A DNA stretch of 16,031 nt from Verrucomicrobiales bacterium (GTDB taxonomy: Bacteria; Verrucomicrobiota; Verrucomicrobiia; Limisphaerales; Palsa-1400). The position numbers were made by a program, and so were the translations under genes. Positions 1 to 7,512 of this stretch are shown in pieces; position 1 is the stretch's first letter; each line of letters begins with the position of its first letter. The stretch is taken from NCBI GenBank assembly GCA_028293405.1, contig JAQGOW010000562.1, forward strand, positions 1 through 16,031. Reading direction: 5' to 3'. Below the pieces are notes generated by a model. That model ran no database searches. It had not been told where the DNA came from and saw only the letters and a list, made by a program, of their open reading frames with translations.

Positions 1-411
1 CGTCATTAGGACGTAATCGCCTGGATTAATCAGTGCGGCGGGCAAGATCGAAAGTGCCGCTTTGCTTCCGATCGAGTGGATGACTTCAGTTTGAGGATTG
101 ATGCCGGGAACGCCACAAATCTTTTCGAGATAACGCGCAGCGGCTTGCTTGAGAGCGTCATCGCCGTTGTCGGAATAGCCGCGGTTCTCCGGTTTGCGAG
201 CTGCAGCATTGAGCGAGTCGAGCACTTCGGGAAACGCCATTTCGTCCGGTTCACCGATACCCATGTCGATTATCTCGACGCCGGGATTTGCAGCCAAGGC
301 GGCGCGTTTCGTGCGCTTGATGCGCTCAAACTTGTAGATCGCCGTGGATTTGCCGTAATTTTTCCCGCCGATACGCTCGGCAAACAAATTCTGGATGTAG
401 GGTTCCGTCAT
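1..411 (-). CDS. dapL: LL-diaminopimelate aminotransferase, N-terminal part (runs off left edge)
   Basis: This is a PLP-dependent class I/II aminotransferase that makes LL-2,6-diaminopimelate directly from tetrahydrodipicolinate and glutamate, for lysine and peptidoglycan synthesis in the cytosol. Reading the minus strand gives 137 residues that begin MTEPYIQNLFAERIGG, followed by KNYGKSTAIYKFERIKR and a GIGEPDE segment. This N-terminus is highly characteristic of bacterial DapL. The C-terminal two thirds, including the PLP lysine, lie outside the window. ATG at 409-411 was chosen because it matches the usual DapL start; the frame stays open upstream but shows no better start codon. It lies 43 bases behind the EboD-like gene on the same strand and may be co-transcribed, yet a promoter-like pair (421-449) fits inside that gap. 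DapL is known from Verrucomicrobium and other PVC bacteria. The identity is confident; only the completeness of the gene cannot be judged. Confidence 0.93.
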   Translation of the reverse strand, partial: MTEPYIQNLFAERIGGKNYGKSTAIYKFERIKRTKRAALAANPGVEIIDMGIGEPDEMAFPEVLDSLNAAARKPENRGYSDNGDDALKQAAARYLEKICGVPGINPQTEVIHSIGSKAALSILPAALINPGDYVLMT

Positions 412-420
412 CGAACGCGG

Positions 421-449
421 AACATAAAGGATGCGCTTGGCTGACGCAA
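421..449 (-). promoter_or_regulatory. Predicted sigma-70-like promoter of dapL
   Basis: On the minus strand, TTGCGT (444-449) and TATGTT (421-426) are separated by exactly 17 bases. The -10 box ends 9 bases before the dapL ATG, so a start about 7 bases downstream would give a 5' leader of about 2 bases. The -35 box matches the consensus at only 3 of 6 positions, so the call is weak alone. It is supported by the same layout at three other genes in the window. Confidence 0.35.
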
Positions 450-454
450 GGAGC

Positions 455-1645
455 CTAACCGTGCAGGGGGATGACTCGGCGCTCGTGCGCAACGTGGCGC
501 TGCTGAAGTTCGTAAATTGAATCGAGCATCTTCGGCATGTTTACATCATGCACTTCAACGCCTTCACCAATGGCCTTCAGGAGAGTGATGGTGAGTTGCC
601 CACCGAGGTGTTCGCGAAATTCTTCCAAACCTTTTAGTACTAGGATTTGGTTTTCCGCATCGATGTTGAGGAGTTCGTTGGCGAACAGTTCGTATCCGAG
701 TTTTTCAAGCAACAACAAAATCCGTTCACACGACGCCGCATTGAGAAGTCCGATGTTGCGCGCGTAGATAACATCCAGAGCGATGCCGATGGCGACGGCT
801 TCACCGTGACGAATGTTGTAGTCGGATAGTTGCTCAAGCTTGTGCGCGGCCCAGTGGCCGAAATCCAGCGGGCGCGCCGAGCCTGTTTCGAACGGGTCGC
901 CCGAGCTGGCGATGTGGTTCAGGTGCAACTCAGCGCAGCGGACGATGAGTTGCTGCATCGCTTCTGGTCGGAACTTCGCCAGCGCCTCAGCGTCACGCTC
1001 TAATTGTTGAAAAAAGTCGCGGTCGCGAATGAGCGCAACTTTTACAGCTTCGACGTAACCCGCGCGTTTGTCGCGTTCGGGAAGTGAATGGAGAAATGCG
1101 AAATCGTTGATGACCGCAAACGGCGGCGCAAATGTGCCAATGAAATTTTTCTTCCCGAATGCGTTGATCCCGTTTTTGACACCCACACCTGAATCGGCTT
1201 GGCTCAAGGTGGTAGTCGGGATGCGCACGTGCCGCACGCCGCGATGCGCAGTGGCTGCCGCGAGTCCAGCCATGTCGAGCAATGCTCCACCGCCGACCGC
1301 AATCACATACGAATGCCGATCGATGTGGAAGCGATCGATTTGGGAATGGATTTCGGAAACGTGAAAATAGGAGTTTTTCGTGCGTTCACCGCCTTCGATG
1401 GCGACCGGTGGGCAAACGAGCTGCAGGCACGAACTCCAGGTAGTGAAATATTGCTCAATTTGCTTGGTGAGTTCCGGTTGGGCGATCGCAAGGGCTTCGT
1501 CAACGACGACCAAGGCTTTTACGCGATGGCCTGCCTCGGGCGTGAGCACGTTTTTCAGCAACGCGTTATCCGGCGCAAACACGTGGTGCGTAAAATGCAC
1601 GCGGTGCTCGAAACTGACTTTGATTGTGCGCTGAATCGACGACAC
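455..1645 (-). CDS. EboD-like sugar-phosphate cyclase of the 3-dehydroquinate synthase superfamily
   Basis: A 396-residue protein of the 3-dehydroquinate synthase/sugar-phosphate cyclase fold, which uses NAD+ and a metal to cyclise a sugar phosphate. Visible elements are the dinucleotide-binding GGGALLD (118-124), likely metal ligands Glu199 (in GYVEAVK), His264 (in DFGHWAAH) and His280 (in RHGEAVAIG), and phosphate-binding lysines in GVGVKNGIN and GKKNFIG. True AroB proteins normally carry SVGGKTGVN; this one has SGVGVKNGIN. The N-terminal VHFTHHVFAPDN and the DFGHWAAHKLEQL block resemble EboD, the cyclase-like member of the ebo cluster, whose product is not firmly established. No other ebo gene is present here. 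The start is GTG at 1643-1645; an in-frame stop lies shortly upstream, and homology begins at once. It is divergent from the ThuA gene and probably leads an operon with dapL. Automatic annotation would probably say 3-dehydroquinate synthase; the superfamily is certain, the substrate is not. Confidence 0.88.
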   Translation of the reverse strand: MSSIQRTIKVSFEHRVHFTHHVFAPDNALLKNVLTPEAGHRVKALVVVDEALAIAQPELTKQIEQYFTTWSSCLQLVCPPVAIEGGERTKNSYFHVSEIHSQIDRFHIDRHSYVIAVGGGALLDMAGLAAATAHRGVRHVRIPTTTLSQADSGVGVKNGINAFGKKNFIGTFAPPFAVINDFAFLHSLPERDKRAGYVEAVKVALIRDRDFFQQLERDAEALAKFRPEAMQQLIVRCAELHLNHIASSGDPFETGSARPLDFGHWAAHKLEQLSDYNIRHGEAVAIGIALDVIYARNIGLLNAASCERILLLLEKLGYELFANELLNIDAENQILVLKGLEEFREHLGGQLTITLLKAIGEGVEVHDVNMPKMLDSIYELQQRHVAHERRVIPLHG

Positions 1646-1771
1646 GATTTTATTAGTCTGCTTTCTTGGACGTTCGTCCGCGAGATTTTATTGAACTGAG
1701 TTGCTTAATTTTTTGTTTCGATGCGTTTGCGCTTGCCACAATCCGTCGTCGCGTTGGATTCTATTTGTCCT
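1646..1771. promoter_or_regulatory. Divergent intergenic region between the EboD-like and ThuA genes
   Basis: These 126 bases must hold the promoters of both divergent transcripts. The 9-base sequence GATTTTATT occurs twice in direct orientation (1646-1654 and 1684-1692). On the minus strand each copy contains TAAAAT, a one-mismatch -10 box; the outer copy would give a leader of about 33 bases for the EboD-like gene. No convincing -35 box accompanies it. A short inverted repeat, GGAC-GTTC-GTCC, lies between the copies. No clear promoter was found for the ThuA gene. Confidence 0.35.
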
Positions 1772-2635
1772 ATGCCAAAAACGCCTCTGCTGGTGCTGTT
1801 GTGTCTTTGCGCGTCGATGTTTGTCGCCTCGGCTGAAACGAAACCTTACATCGTTTTCGTAACGGGCGACCACGAGTATGGCTCCGAACGCTCCATGCCC
1901 GCGTTAGCGCAAGCACTTGAAAAGCAATTCGGCTTTCGCACGAAGGTCCTCTATGCCTCCCAACCGAATGGAAAACGTGACGAGAACTACGAGCAGAATA
2001 TTCCCGGGCTTGAAGAGTTGAAGAAAGCGGACCTTGCGATCTTTTTCCTGCGCTGGCGTCTGTTGCCGAAAGAGCAGGTTGCGTTGATCGACGATTACTT
2101 GAAGTCCGGCAAACCGTTGATGGGATTTCGCACCACGTCACATTCGTTTCATTATCCGGTGGGTGACTCTTTGGAGAAATGGAATGCGTTCGGCGAATTT
2201 GCGTTCGGCACGCCACCCGGTTGGGGCGCGGCAGGGCACACGCATTACGGACACAAGTCGACGACCGATGTTTCCATTATTGCGAGCGAAAAAGATCATC
2301 CGTTGCTGAGAGGCGTCGCGCAGCATTTTCACGTTGCATCGTGGCTTTACCATGTTTTACCGAAGTATCCCGCGCCCGGCTCGACGCCTGTTTTAATGGG
2401 AACCTCGGTGAATCCGGATAAGCCGGCAATTCCGAATCCGGTAGCGTGGACATTCAAAACGCAATGGGGCGCACGTTCGTTCTACACGTCATTGGGCCAT
2501 CCCGAAGATTTTTCTGTCGAGCCGTTTCAGCGTTTGGTGGTCAACGCGGTGTTCTGGTCGTTAGACGAAACGCCGCCTGAAAAATGGCCGGGCAAACTCG
2601 ACATCAATGTTTCATACGAAAAGACGAAAAAATGA
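1772..2635 (+). CDS. Exported ThuA-domain protein
   Basis: A 287-residue protein with a signal peptide (MPKTPLLVLLCLCAS through VASA, probable cleavage after residue 21) followed by a ThuA-like, glutamine amidotransferase-fold domain. Typical features are the opening strand IVFVTGDHEYGSE, the LKKADLAIFFLRWR and FRTTSHSF strands, and the late WGARSFYTSLGHPEDF block. ThuA-fold proteins of PVC bacteria are usually exported and lie beside sugar oxidoreductases. Rhizobial ThuA acts on 3-keto-trehalose, so a role on oxidised sugars is a reasonable inference, but the substrate is unknown. ATG 1772 was chosen because it begins directly with a signal peptide; the longer open frame from 1721 would put 17 unrelated residues in front. 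The stop overlaps the next start (ATGA at 2632-2635), so the two genes are translationally coupled and probably function together in the periplasm. Confidence 0.9.
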   Translation: MPKTPLLVLLCLCASMFVASAETKPYIVFVTGDHEYGSERSMPALAQALEKQFGFRTKVLYASQPNGKRDENYEQNIPGLEELKKADLAIFFLRWRLLPKEQVALIDDYLKSGKPLMGFRTTSHSFHYPVGDSLEKWNAFGEFAFGTPPGWGAAGHTHYGHKSTTDVSIIASEKDHPLLRGVAQHFHVASWLYHVLPKYPAPGSTPVLMGTSVNPDKPAIPNPVAWTFKTQWGARSFYTSLGHPEDFSVEPFQRLVVNAVFWSLDETPPEKWPGKLDINVSYEKTKK

Positions 2636-5600
2636 AATCAGTCCGCCACCTATTTGTTTTGTTACTTCTGCCGTTGTCGGTTTTCGCGCGCGAGAAGTTC
2701 GAGTTGCGGGATGGCGATGTCGTTGCGTTCGTGGGCGGCACATTTGCCGAACGCGAGCAGGAATACGGCAGCATCGAGCTCATGCTCACGCGTCACGCAA
2801 TGGATAAAAACGTGACATTCCGGAACCTTGGATGGAGCGGCGATGTTGTCAGCAGCCACTTGCAAGGTTCCAGCGCGCCCGAGCCGCGCCAGAAATATGT
2901 GCCAAACCTTTTCAGTTATGTCGCGAAGGTGAAGCCGACGGTTATTTTTGTCAGCTACGGGATGATGGAATCCTTTCGTGGTGAAGTCGCGCTGTCGCAG
3001 TTCATCGCAGATTACGAAACCGTGCTCGATAAACTGACCAACACCACAGCACGCATCGTTTTGGTCTCGCCCATTCGCCACGAAGCGCTTGGTGGCGCGT
3101 GGCAAAATCCAACAAAGCATAATGTCGAACTGCGCGCCTACGTTGATGCGATTAAGGACCTGGCGGCGAAGCGTAGCCTTTGGTTTGTGGATTTATTTGA
3201 TGGCTTAAAGGGCTCGGGTCTGACGAGCAACGGTGTCCACCTAAATTCGAAAGGCTACATCGCGGCGGCGAATGCGATCGAAAAACAATTGGATCTCGGG
3301 CGTGGCGCAAAGCTGTCGGGCGACGCGGAAGAGCAACTTCGTTCGACGATCAAAACCAAGAACAAGCAGTTTTGGTATTTCTATCGCCCGATGAATTCCG
3401 AGTACGTCTATGCCGGCGGCACGCGCTTTCAGGACAAAATTGGACCGGTGCAACATCCAATGAATGCGGAGTTGGATCAGTTTTACGCGCTCGCTGAACA
3501 GAATGATAAGACCGTTGATCAGCTGAAACGCGACATTACCTCGCGTAAACAGGTTTCAGTTCCGCAAATGAAATCCGATCTAGAATTAACCGGAACAACT
3601 CGTCCCGTGCAACGCGACGATTCCGCGCCCGATCCTGAAGAAGAACGCGCCAGCTTCAAAGTGGCTGAGGGTTTGAAAGTGGAATTGTTCGCTGCCGATC
3701 CACTGATCGCGAAACCGATTCAAATGGCTTTCGATGCGCGTGGCCGCTTGTGGGTCGCGACCACCACCCGTTATCCGCAGATCAAACCAGGCGAAACTCA
3801 GGACGACAAAGTCGTCATTCTCGAAGACAAAGACGGTGATGGTCGCGCCGATACGACCACGGTGTTTGCCGACAATTTGTTGATCCCAACCGGAATGCTT
3901 CCTTCGCGCGCTGGTTGTTATACCTCAGACGACACGAAGGTTTGGTTTTTGAAAGACCCGAACAATGTCGGTCACGTTACCGATCCTGAAATCGTTTTGT
4001 CCGGCTTCGGGACCGAAGATTCGCATCACAAGGCGCACGTGTTTCGATGGAGTCCCGGTGGAAACATCTACTTCAATCAAGGCGTATTTTTGCATTCAGT
4101 CATTGAAACCGCGTATGGAATTCGCGATCTCGCTGGTAACTGGAATCCTGGAATTTGGGAATACGATCCGGCAAATGGGCAGCTAGAAATTTATCTGGCT
4201 AACAGCGTTCCGCCAAATCCCTGGGGGCATTATTGGAACGCTTGGGGATTTGATTTCCATATCGATTCATCAGGGCAGGGCGGTAGCTACATGATTTTGC
4301 CGACGGCTGGCCGCAGCTCCACAGCGGTCGATGTCCGTGGCGGCGAAGGCAAACTCGCCGGTGCGGAAATTATCAGTGGCGAGCACGTTCCGGCCGAATG
4401 GCAAGGCACGCTCATCAGCAATCCGTTTAAGGAAAATCGCGTTCACCATTGGGCGTTTCGCGACGAAGGGGCTGGCTATTCACTTAAGCAACTCGAGCCA
4501 CTCATCGTTTCGACGAACAACGCGTTCCGTCCCGTTGAAATCCGTATGGGACCCGACGGCGCTATTTATATTGCAGATTGGTACAATCCGCTCATCGGCC
4601 ACATGCAATATCACTTTCGCGATCCGGGTCGCGATTTCACGCATGGTCGTATTTGGCGAATTACATTCAAAGATCGCCCGCTCGCGAAGCGCCCGCATTT
4701 GCGCAATGTTTCGGAAACGCTCAACCACCTGAAAGACTCTGCCGATTACAATCGCATGCAGGCGCGGCGCGTGTTGACTGAAGGCAATTCAAAAGAAGTT
4801 CTGCCCGCGCTCGGGAAATGGTTGAAGAACCTGGACCCGAACGAGCCTGATTACGACCATCATCGCTTGGAAGCGCTTTGGATTTATCAAGGCCACAAGT
4901 CAGTTCAGCCCGAATTGCTTAATAGTCTCCTGCGCGCGAAAGAACCAAACGCTCGCGCGGCCGCGACGATAGTCTTGCGTTATTGGCGCGATCAAATCAG
5001 CGACACGTTCGAACTTTTGCGCACGCTCGTCGCGGATGAAAACGCACGCGTTCGTTTGGAAGCCGTCGTTGCTCTGAGCTATATCAATGATGCACGAGCT
5101 GCCGAATTGGCCACCAAAGTTCTTGAGCAACCGATGGACCGTTTCCTCGATCAGGCGCTGAAAAACACCATCCAGGCGCTTAAACCTTATTGGAATGGAG
5201 CCATCCAAAGCGGGCAGCTTAGTTTCGACGGCAATGCACAGCGTCAGCAATACATGGTGCAACAAGCCGGATCGTCCGGAGCGAAGTTTCCAAGGCCTAA
5301 ACAGGACGCGCAATTTTTGAAATCACTCACGCAATCCAACGGCAACATCAAACCGCTTACGCAAACGGAAATGGCCGAGCTTGTTTCTGAAGTGCGAACC
5401 AAAGCCGATCCCACTCGGGGCGAGATGATCTTCCACCGACAGAGCCTCAGTTGCATGCAGTGCCACGCCATCAACGGCACGGGTGGTCTGGTCGGACCCG
5501 ACCTCGGCGGAATCGGGACCGGCTCGACGGTCGACTACCTGATCGATTCTATCCTCTTCCCGAGCAAAATCATCAAAGACAGCTTCGAAACCGTGCAGGT

Positions 5601-6228
5601 CACCACGAAAGATGGTGACGACATCATCGGTATCGAAGTGCGCGAGAATAAAAACGAACTCGTTCTCAAAGACAACACGCACCCCGAAATCGTGATTCCA
5701 ACTTCAACAATTGAGAAGCGCGAGCGTCGACCGTATTCTCTCATGCCTACGGGATTGGCGAGCACACTGACTCACTCCGATTTCATCGACCTGATTGGGT
5801 TTCTCTCACAGCTTGGTAAACCTGGTCCATACGCGAACAACACCGCTCCAGTGGCACGTCGATGGCAAGTAGCAGCGCCTATCGAGGCCAATGTAATTCC
5901 GACCGCCGCAGGCGGACTAAAGTGGACGCCTGCGTATAGTCGTGTGTCCGGCCTGTTGCCGTTTGAGGAGCTTTCGAAAACTCCCGCTCTTGCGCGTTGC
6001 GAAGTCGAAGTGACCAGCCCCGGCAAAGTGCAGTTACGGGTAAACTCAGTTGAAGGCCTAAAACTTTGGGTCGATAACGAGAGCAAACCGCTGAAATCCG
6101 CGACGATTCTCGACCTCCAAAAAGGCACGCACGCGATCACGTTCCTCATCAATGGCGAGCGCCGCGATGGATTGCGCGCGCAGTTTGACGAGGTGTCGGA
6201 ATCGGCAGCGCGGTTTCAGATTAAATAG
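2632..6228 (+). CDS. Exported SGNH-like / PVC-type dehydrogenase / HEAT / c-type cytochrome fusion
   Basis: A 1198-residue multidomain protein. Residues 1-19 are a signal peptide (MKSVRHLFVLLLLPLSVFA). Residues about 23-220 are an SGNH/GDSL-like domain with NLGWSGD and GVHLNSKGY (His203). Residues about 335-685 form a beta-propeller of the PVC membrane-bound dehydrogenase family (ELFAADPLIAKPIQMAFD, GRLWVATTTRYP, EIRMGPDGAIYIADWYNP). Residues about 690-860 are HEAT-like helices. Residues about 915-1050 are a haem domain with CMQCH (941-945) and a probable distal ligand Met1038 in SLMPTGL; a beta-rich tail follows. The architecture suggests oxidation of a sugar or similar compound with electrons passed to the haem; cofactor and substrate are not visible. 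In the SGNH part the catalytic Ser motif reads GGTF and the usual GxND Asn is replaced (YGMMESF), so esterase activity is doubtful. ATG 2632 overlaps the ThuA stop and opens the signal peptide, so it is preferred over the longer frame from 2584. Confidence 0.92.
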   Translation: MKSVRHLFVLLLLPLSVFAREKFELRDGDVVAFVGGTFAEREQEYGSIELMLTRHAMDKNVTFRNLGWSGDVVSSHLQGSSAPEPRQKYVPNLFSYVAKVKPTVIFVSYGMMESFRGEVALSQFIADYETVLDKLTNTTARIVLVSPIRHEALGGAWQNPTKHNVELRAYVDAIKDLAAKRSLWFVDLFDGLKGSGLTSNGVHLNSKGYIAAANAIEKQLDLGRGAKLSGDAEEQLRSTIKTKNKQFWYFYRPMNSEYVYAGGTRFQDKIGPVQHPMNAELDQFYALAEQNDKTVDQLKRDITSRKQVSVPQMKSDLELTGTTRPVQRDDSAPDPEEERASFKVAEGLKVELFAADPLIAKPIQMAFDARGRLWVATTTRYPQIKPGETQDDKVVILEDKDGDGRADTTTVFADNLLIPTGMLPSRAGCYTSDDTKVWFLKDPNNVGHVTDPEIVLSGFGTEDSHHKAHVFRWSPGGNIYFNQGVFLHSVIETAYGIRDLAGNWNPGIWEYDPANGQLEIYLANSVPPNPWGHYWNAWGFDFHIDSSGQGGSYMILPTAGRSSTAVDVRGGEGKLAGAEIISGEHVPAEWQGTLISNPFKENRVHHWAFRDEGAGYSLKQLEPLIVSTNNAFRPVEIRMGPDGAIYIADWYNPLIGHMQYHFRDPGRDFTHGRIWRITFKDRPLAKRPHLRNVSETLNHLKDSADYNRMQARRVLTEGNSKEVLPALGKWLKNLDPNEPDYDHHRLEALWIYQGHKSVQPELLNSLLRAKEPNARAAATIVLRYWRDQISDTFELLRTLVADENARVRLEAVVALSYINDARAAELATKVLEQPMDRFLDQALKNTIQALKPYWNGAIQSGQLSFDGNAQRQQYMVQQAGSSGAKFPRPKQDAQFLKSLTQSNGNIKPLTQTEMAELVSEVRTKADPTRGEMIFHRQSLSCMQCHAINGTGGLVGPDLGGIGTGSTVDYLIDSILFPSKIIKDSFETVQVTTKDGDDIIGIEVRENKNELVLKDNTHPEIVIPTSTIEKRERRPYSLMPTGLASTLTHSDFIDLIGFLSQLGKPGPYANNTAPVARRWQVAAPIEANVIPTAAGGLKWTPAYSRVSGLLPFEELSKTPALARCEVEVTSPGKVQLRVNSVEGLKLWVDNESKPLKSATILDLQKGTHAITFLINGERRDGLRAQFDEVSESAARFQIK

Positions 6229-6279
6229 CGATGACCAGCGGGAACGCGTCTGTGCGGATGAGATAAAGCCTCCTTGCCC

Positions 6280-6308
6280 TTGTCAGTCGCATGCATGTCC
6301 CGTATCCT
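6280..6308 (+). promoter_or_regulatory. Predicted sigma-70-like promoter of the serine protease gene
   Basis: TTGTCA (6280-6285) and TATCCT (6303-6308) are separated by 17 bases. The boxes match consensus at 5 of 6 and 4 of 6 positions. The -10 box ends 7 bases before ATG 6316, so transcription would begin at or next to the start codon and give a leaderless mRNA. This promoter also argues against the alternative start at 6295, which would lie between the two boxes. Confidence 0.5.
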
Positions 6309-6315
6309 TTGCGAC

Positions 6316-7281
6316 ATGTTAAAATACTGTCTTTCCGCGCTCCTGTGTGTTGCGGTTGCCGGTTCAGCGGCGACGGTGCAATTGCGGGACAAAGCCAGCG
6401 TCACGGGGACCATTCTCGCCGAAAAACACGATCAGGTAATCATCGACCTCGGCTACACGGTGCTTTCCATCCCGCGCAATCAGGTTGTGAAAATTCTGAG
6501 CGAAGATGTCGTCACTGAGAAAGCTTCCAAGGCGCCCAAGTCGACCACGAAAGCTCCGGTCACAACCGAAAAAGGTTTTAAAACAATTTTCACGACCTCC
6601 GCGACTCCTCCCAAAGAACGTAGCGTGCGCGAACTCGTCAACGTGCTTGGTGAATCGGTCGTGCAAGTGCGCACACCCGGTGGGCTCGGCTCCGGATTTT
6701 TCATTAACGAAGACGGTTATCTCATCACTAACTTTCATGTGACCGAAGGTGAAACGCAAATCTCCGTCGAAGTGTATCATTCGAAAAATGGCGAACTGGA
6801 ACGCAAGAGTTACAAGCAGGTCCGCATCGTGGCGTTGAACAAGTTCGCCGACCTGGCCTTGCTGAAGATCGAAGAGAAGGACGCGAAATTTGTGCCAGTC
6901 GCTCTCGGCGATTCCGAACAGCTCGCAGTCGGCGAACGCGTCTTCGCGATTGGCAGTCCGCTCGGACTCGAACGCACCGTCACCGAAGGCATCATCAGCA
7001 CCAAGACGCGCCAATTCCAAGGCGACCTGTATTTGCAGACAACCGCGCAGATTAATCCGGGCAACAGCGGTGGACCGCTTTTCAACATGCGCGGTGAAGT
7101 CGTCGGCGTGACCAATATGAAGATCACGTTCGGCGAAGGTTTGGGTTTTGCTATTCCGATTGAAGCGGTGAAGTTTTTCCTCATCCACCGTGACTCGTTT
7201 TCTTACGATAACGACAATCCGAGTAATGCCTATCGTTACCTCGAACCGCCGAGCCGCGCGAAGAAAACCGTTTCAGAGTAA
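6316..7281 (+). CDS. Exported trypsin-like serine protease, HtrA/Deg-related, without PDZ domain
   Basis: A 321-residue secreted protease. Residues 1-19 form a signal peptide (MLKYCLSALLCVAVAG, then SAA). Residues 20-60 are a small beta domain (VQLRDKASVTGTI to IPRNQVVKI) that may mediate binding. Residues 65-100 are a Lys/Thr/Pro-rich linker. Residues 103-290 are a chymotrypsin-fold domain with the catalytic triad His141 (TNFHV), Asp179 (ADLALLKI) and Ser251 (NPGNSGGPL), plus the AIGSPLGLE strand typical of HtrA proteins. The protein ends about 30 residues after the protease domain, so the PDZ domains of DegP/DegQ are absent. The role is probably periplasmic proteolysis or protein quality control. 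ATG 6316 was chosen for the signal peptide and the promoter spacing; ATG 6295 would add seven residues. A strong terminator follows, so the gene is probably monocistronic. Confidence 0.9.
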   Translation: MLKYCLSALLCVAVAGSAATVQLRDKASVTGTILAEKHDQVIIDLGYTVLSIPRNQVVKILSEDVVTEKASKAPKSTTKAPVTTEKGFKTIFTTSATPPKERSVRELVNVLGESVVQVRTPGGLGSGFFINEDGYLITNFHVTEGETQISVEVYHSKNGELERKSYKQVRIVALNKFADLALLKIEEKDAKFVPVALGDSEQLAVGERVFAIGSPLGLERTVTEGIISTKTRQFQGDLYLQTTAQINPGNSGGPLFNMRGEVVGVTNMKITFGEGLGFAIPIEAVKFFLIHRDSFSYDNDNPSNAYRYLEPPSRAKKTVSE

Positions 7282-7302
7282 GGTAGTAGTGCTCTTCATT
7301 TC

Positions 7303-7335
7303 AGCCGCTTCGGTCAACGCCGAGGCGGCTTTTTT
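7303..7335 (+). terminator. Rho-independent terminator after the serine protease gene
   Basis: An 11-base stem AGCCGCTTCGG (7303-7313) pairs with CCGAGGCGGCT (7320-7330) around the loop TCAACG. There is a single G-T wobble, and a run of six T follows (7330-7335). It begins 22 bases after the protease stop codon and separates that gene from the metallopeptidase gene downstream. Confidence 0.93.
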
Positions 7336-7428
7336 GCCCGAACCTGTTATCGCACGGCTGCAAGAAACCCCGATAGCCCAAGACAATTCTGTTCGCTTTC
7401 TGGACACGAAAAAGGGTAAAAGCCAGTC

Positions 7429-7441
7429 ATAAAAGTTTTAT
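7429..7441. repeat. 13-base AT-rich palindrome upstream of the metallopeptidase gene
   Basis: ATAAAA-G-TTTTAT is a perfect inverted repeat around one central base. It lies 94 bases after the terminator and 72 bases before the proposed GTG start at 7513. It could be an operator, but the low sequence complexity makes chance likely. The rest of 7336-7512 shows no convincing gene, promoter or RNA structure. Confidence 0.25.
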
Positions 7442-7512
7442 CCTCCTTAACCTCGAAGGGTTTGTTCCTTCTTGCGCTCTTGGCGCGGGGTTTGCTAAAC
7501 ACGCGCTCGAAC

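Noticed and set aside
1199..1699. A 166-codon open frame on the plus strand opposite the EboD-like gene
   Set aside because: It lies antisense to a strongly conserved enzyme and its translation has no recognisable pattern; it is a by-product of codon bias.
2662..3120. A 152-codon minus-strand frame opposite the SGNH part of the fusion protein
   Set aside because: The sense frame is clearly coding and continuous across this region.
6229..6273. A terminator after the dehydrogenase fusion gene
   Set aside because: No stable GC-rich hairpin followed by a T run was found in this stretch.
6364..7188. A 274-codon minus-strand frame opposite the serine protease
   Set aside because: The plus strand codes for a protease with signal peptide and full triad; the antisense translation is rich in His, Phe and Arg with no domain.
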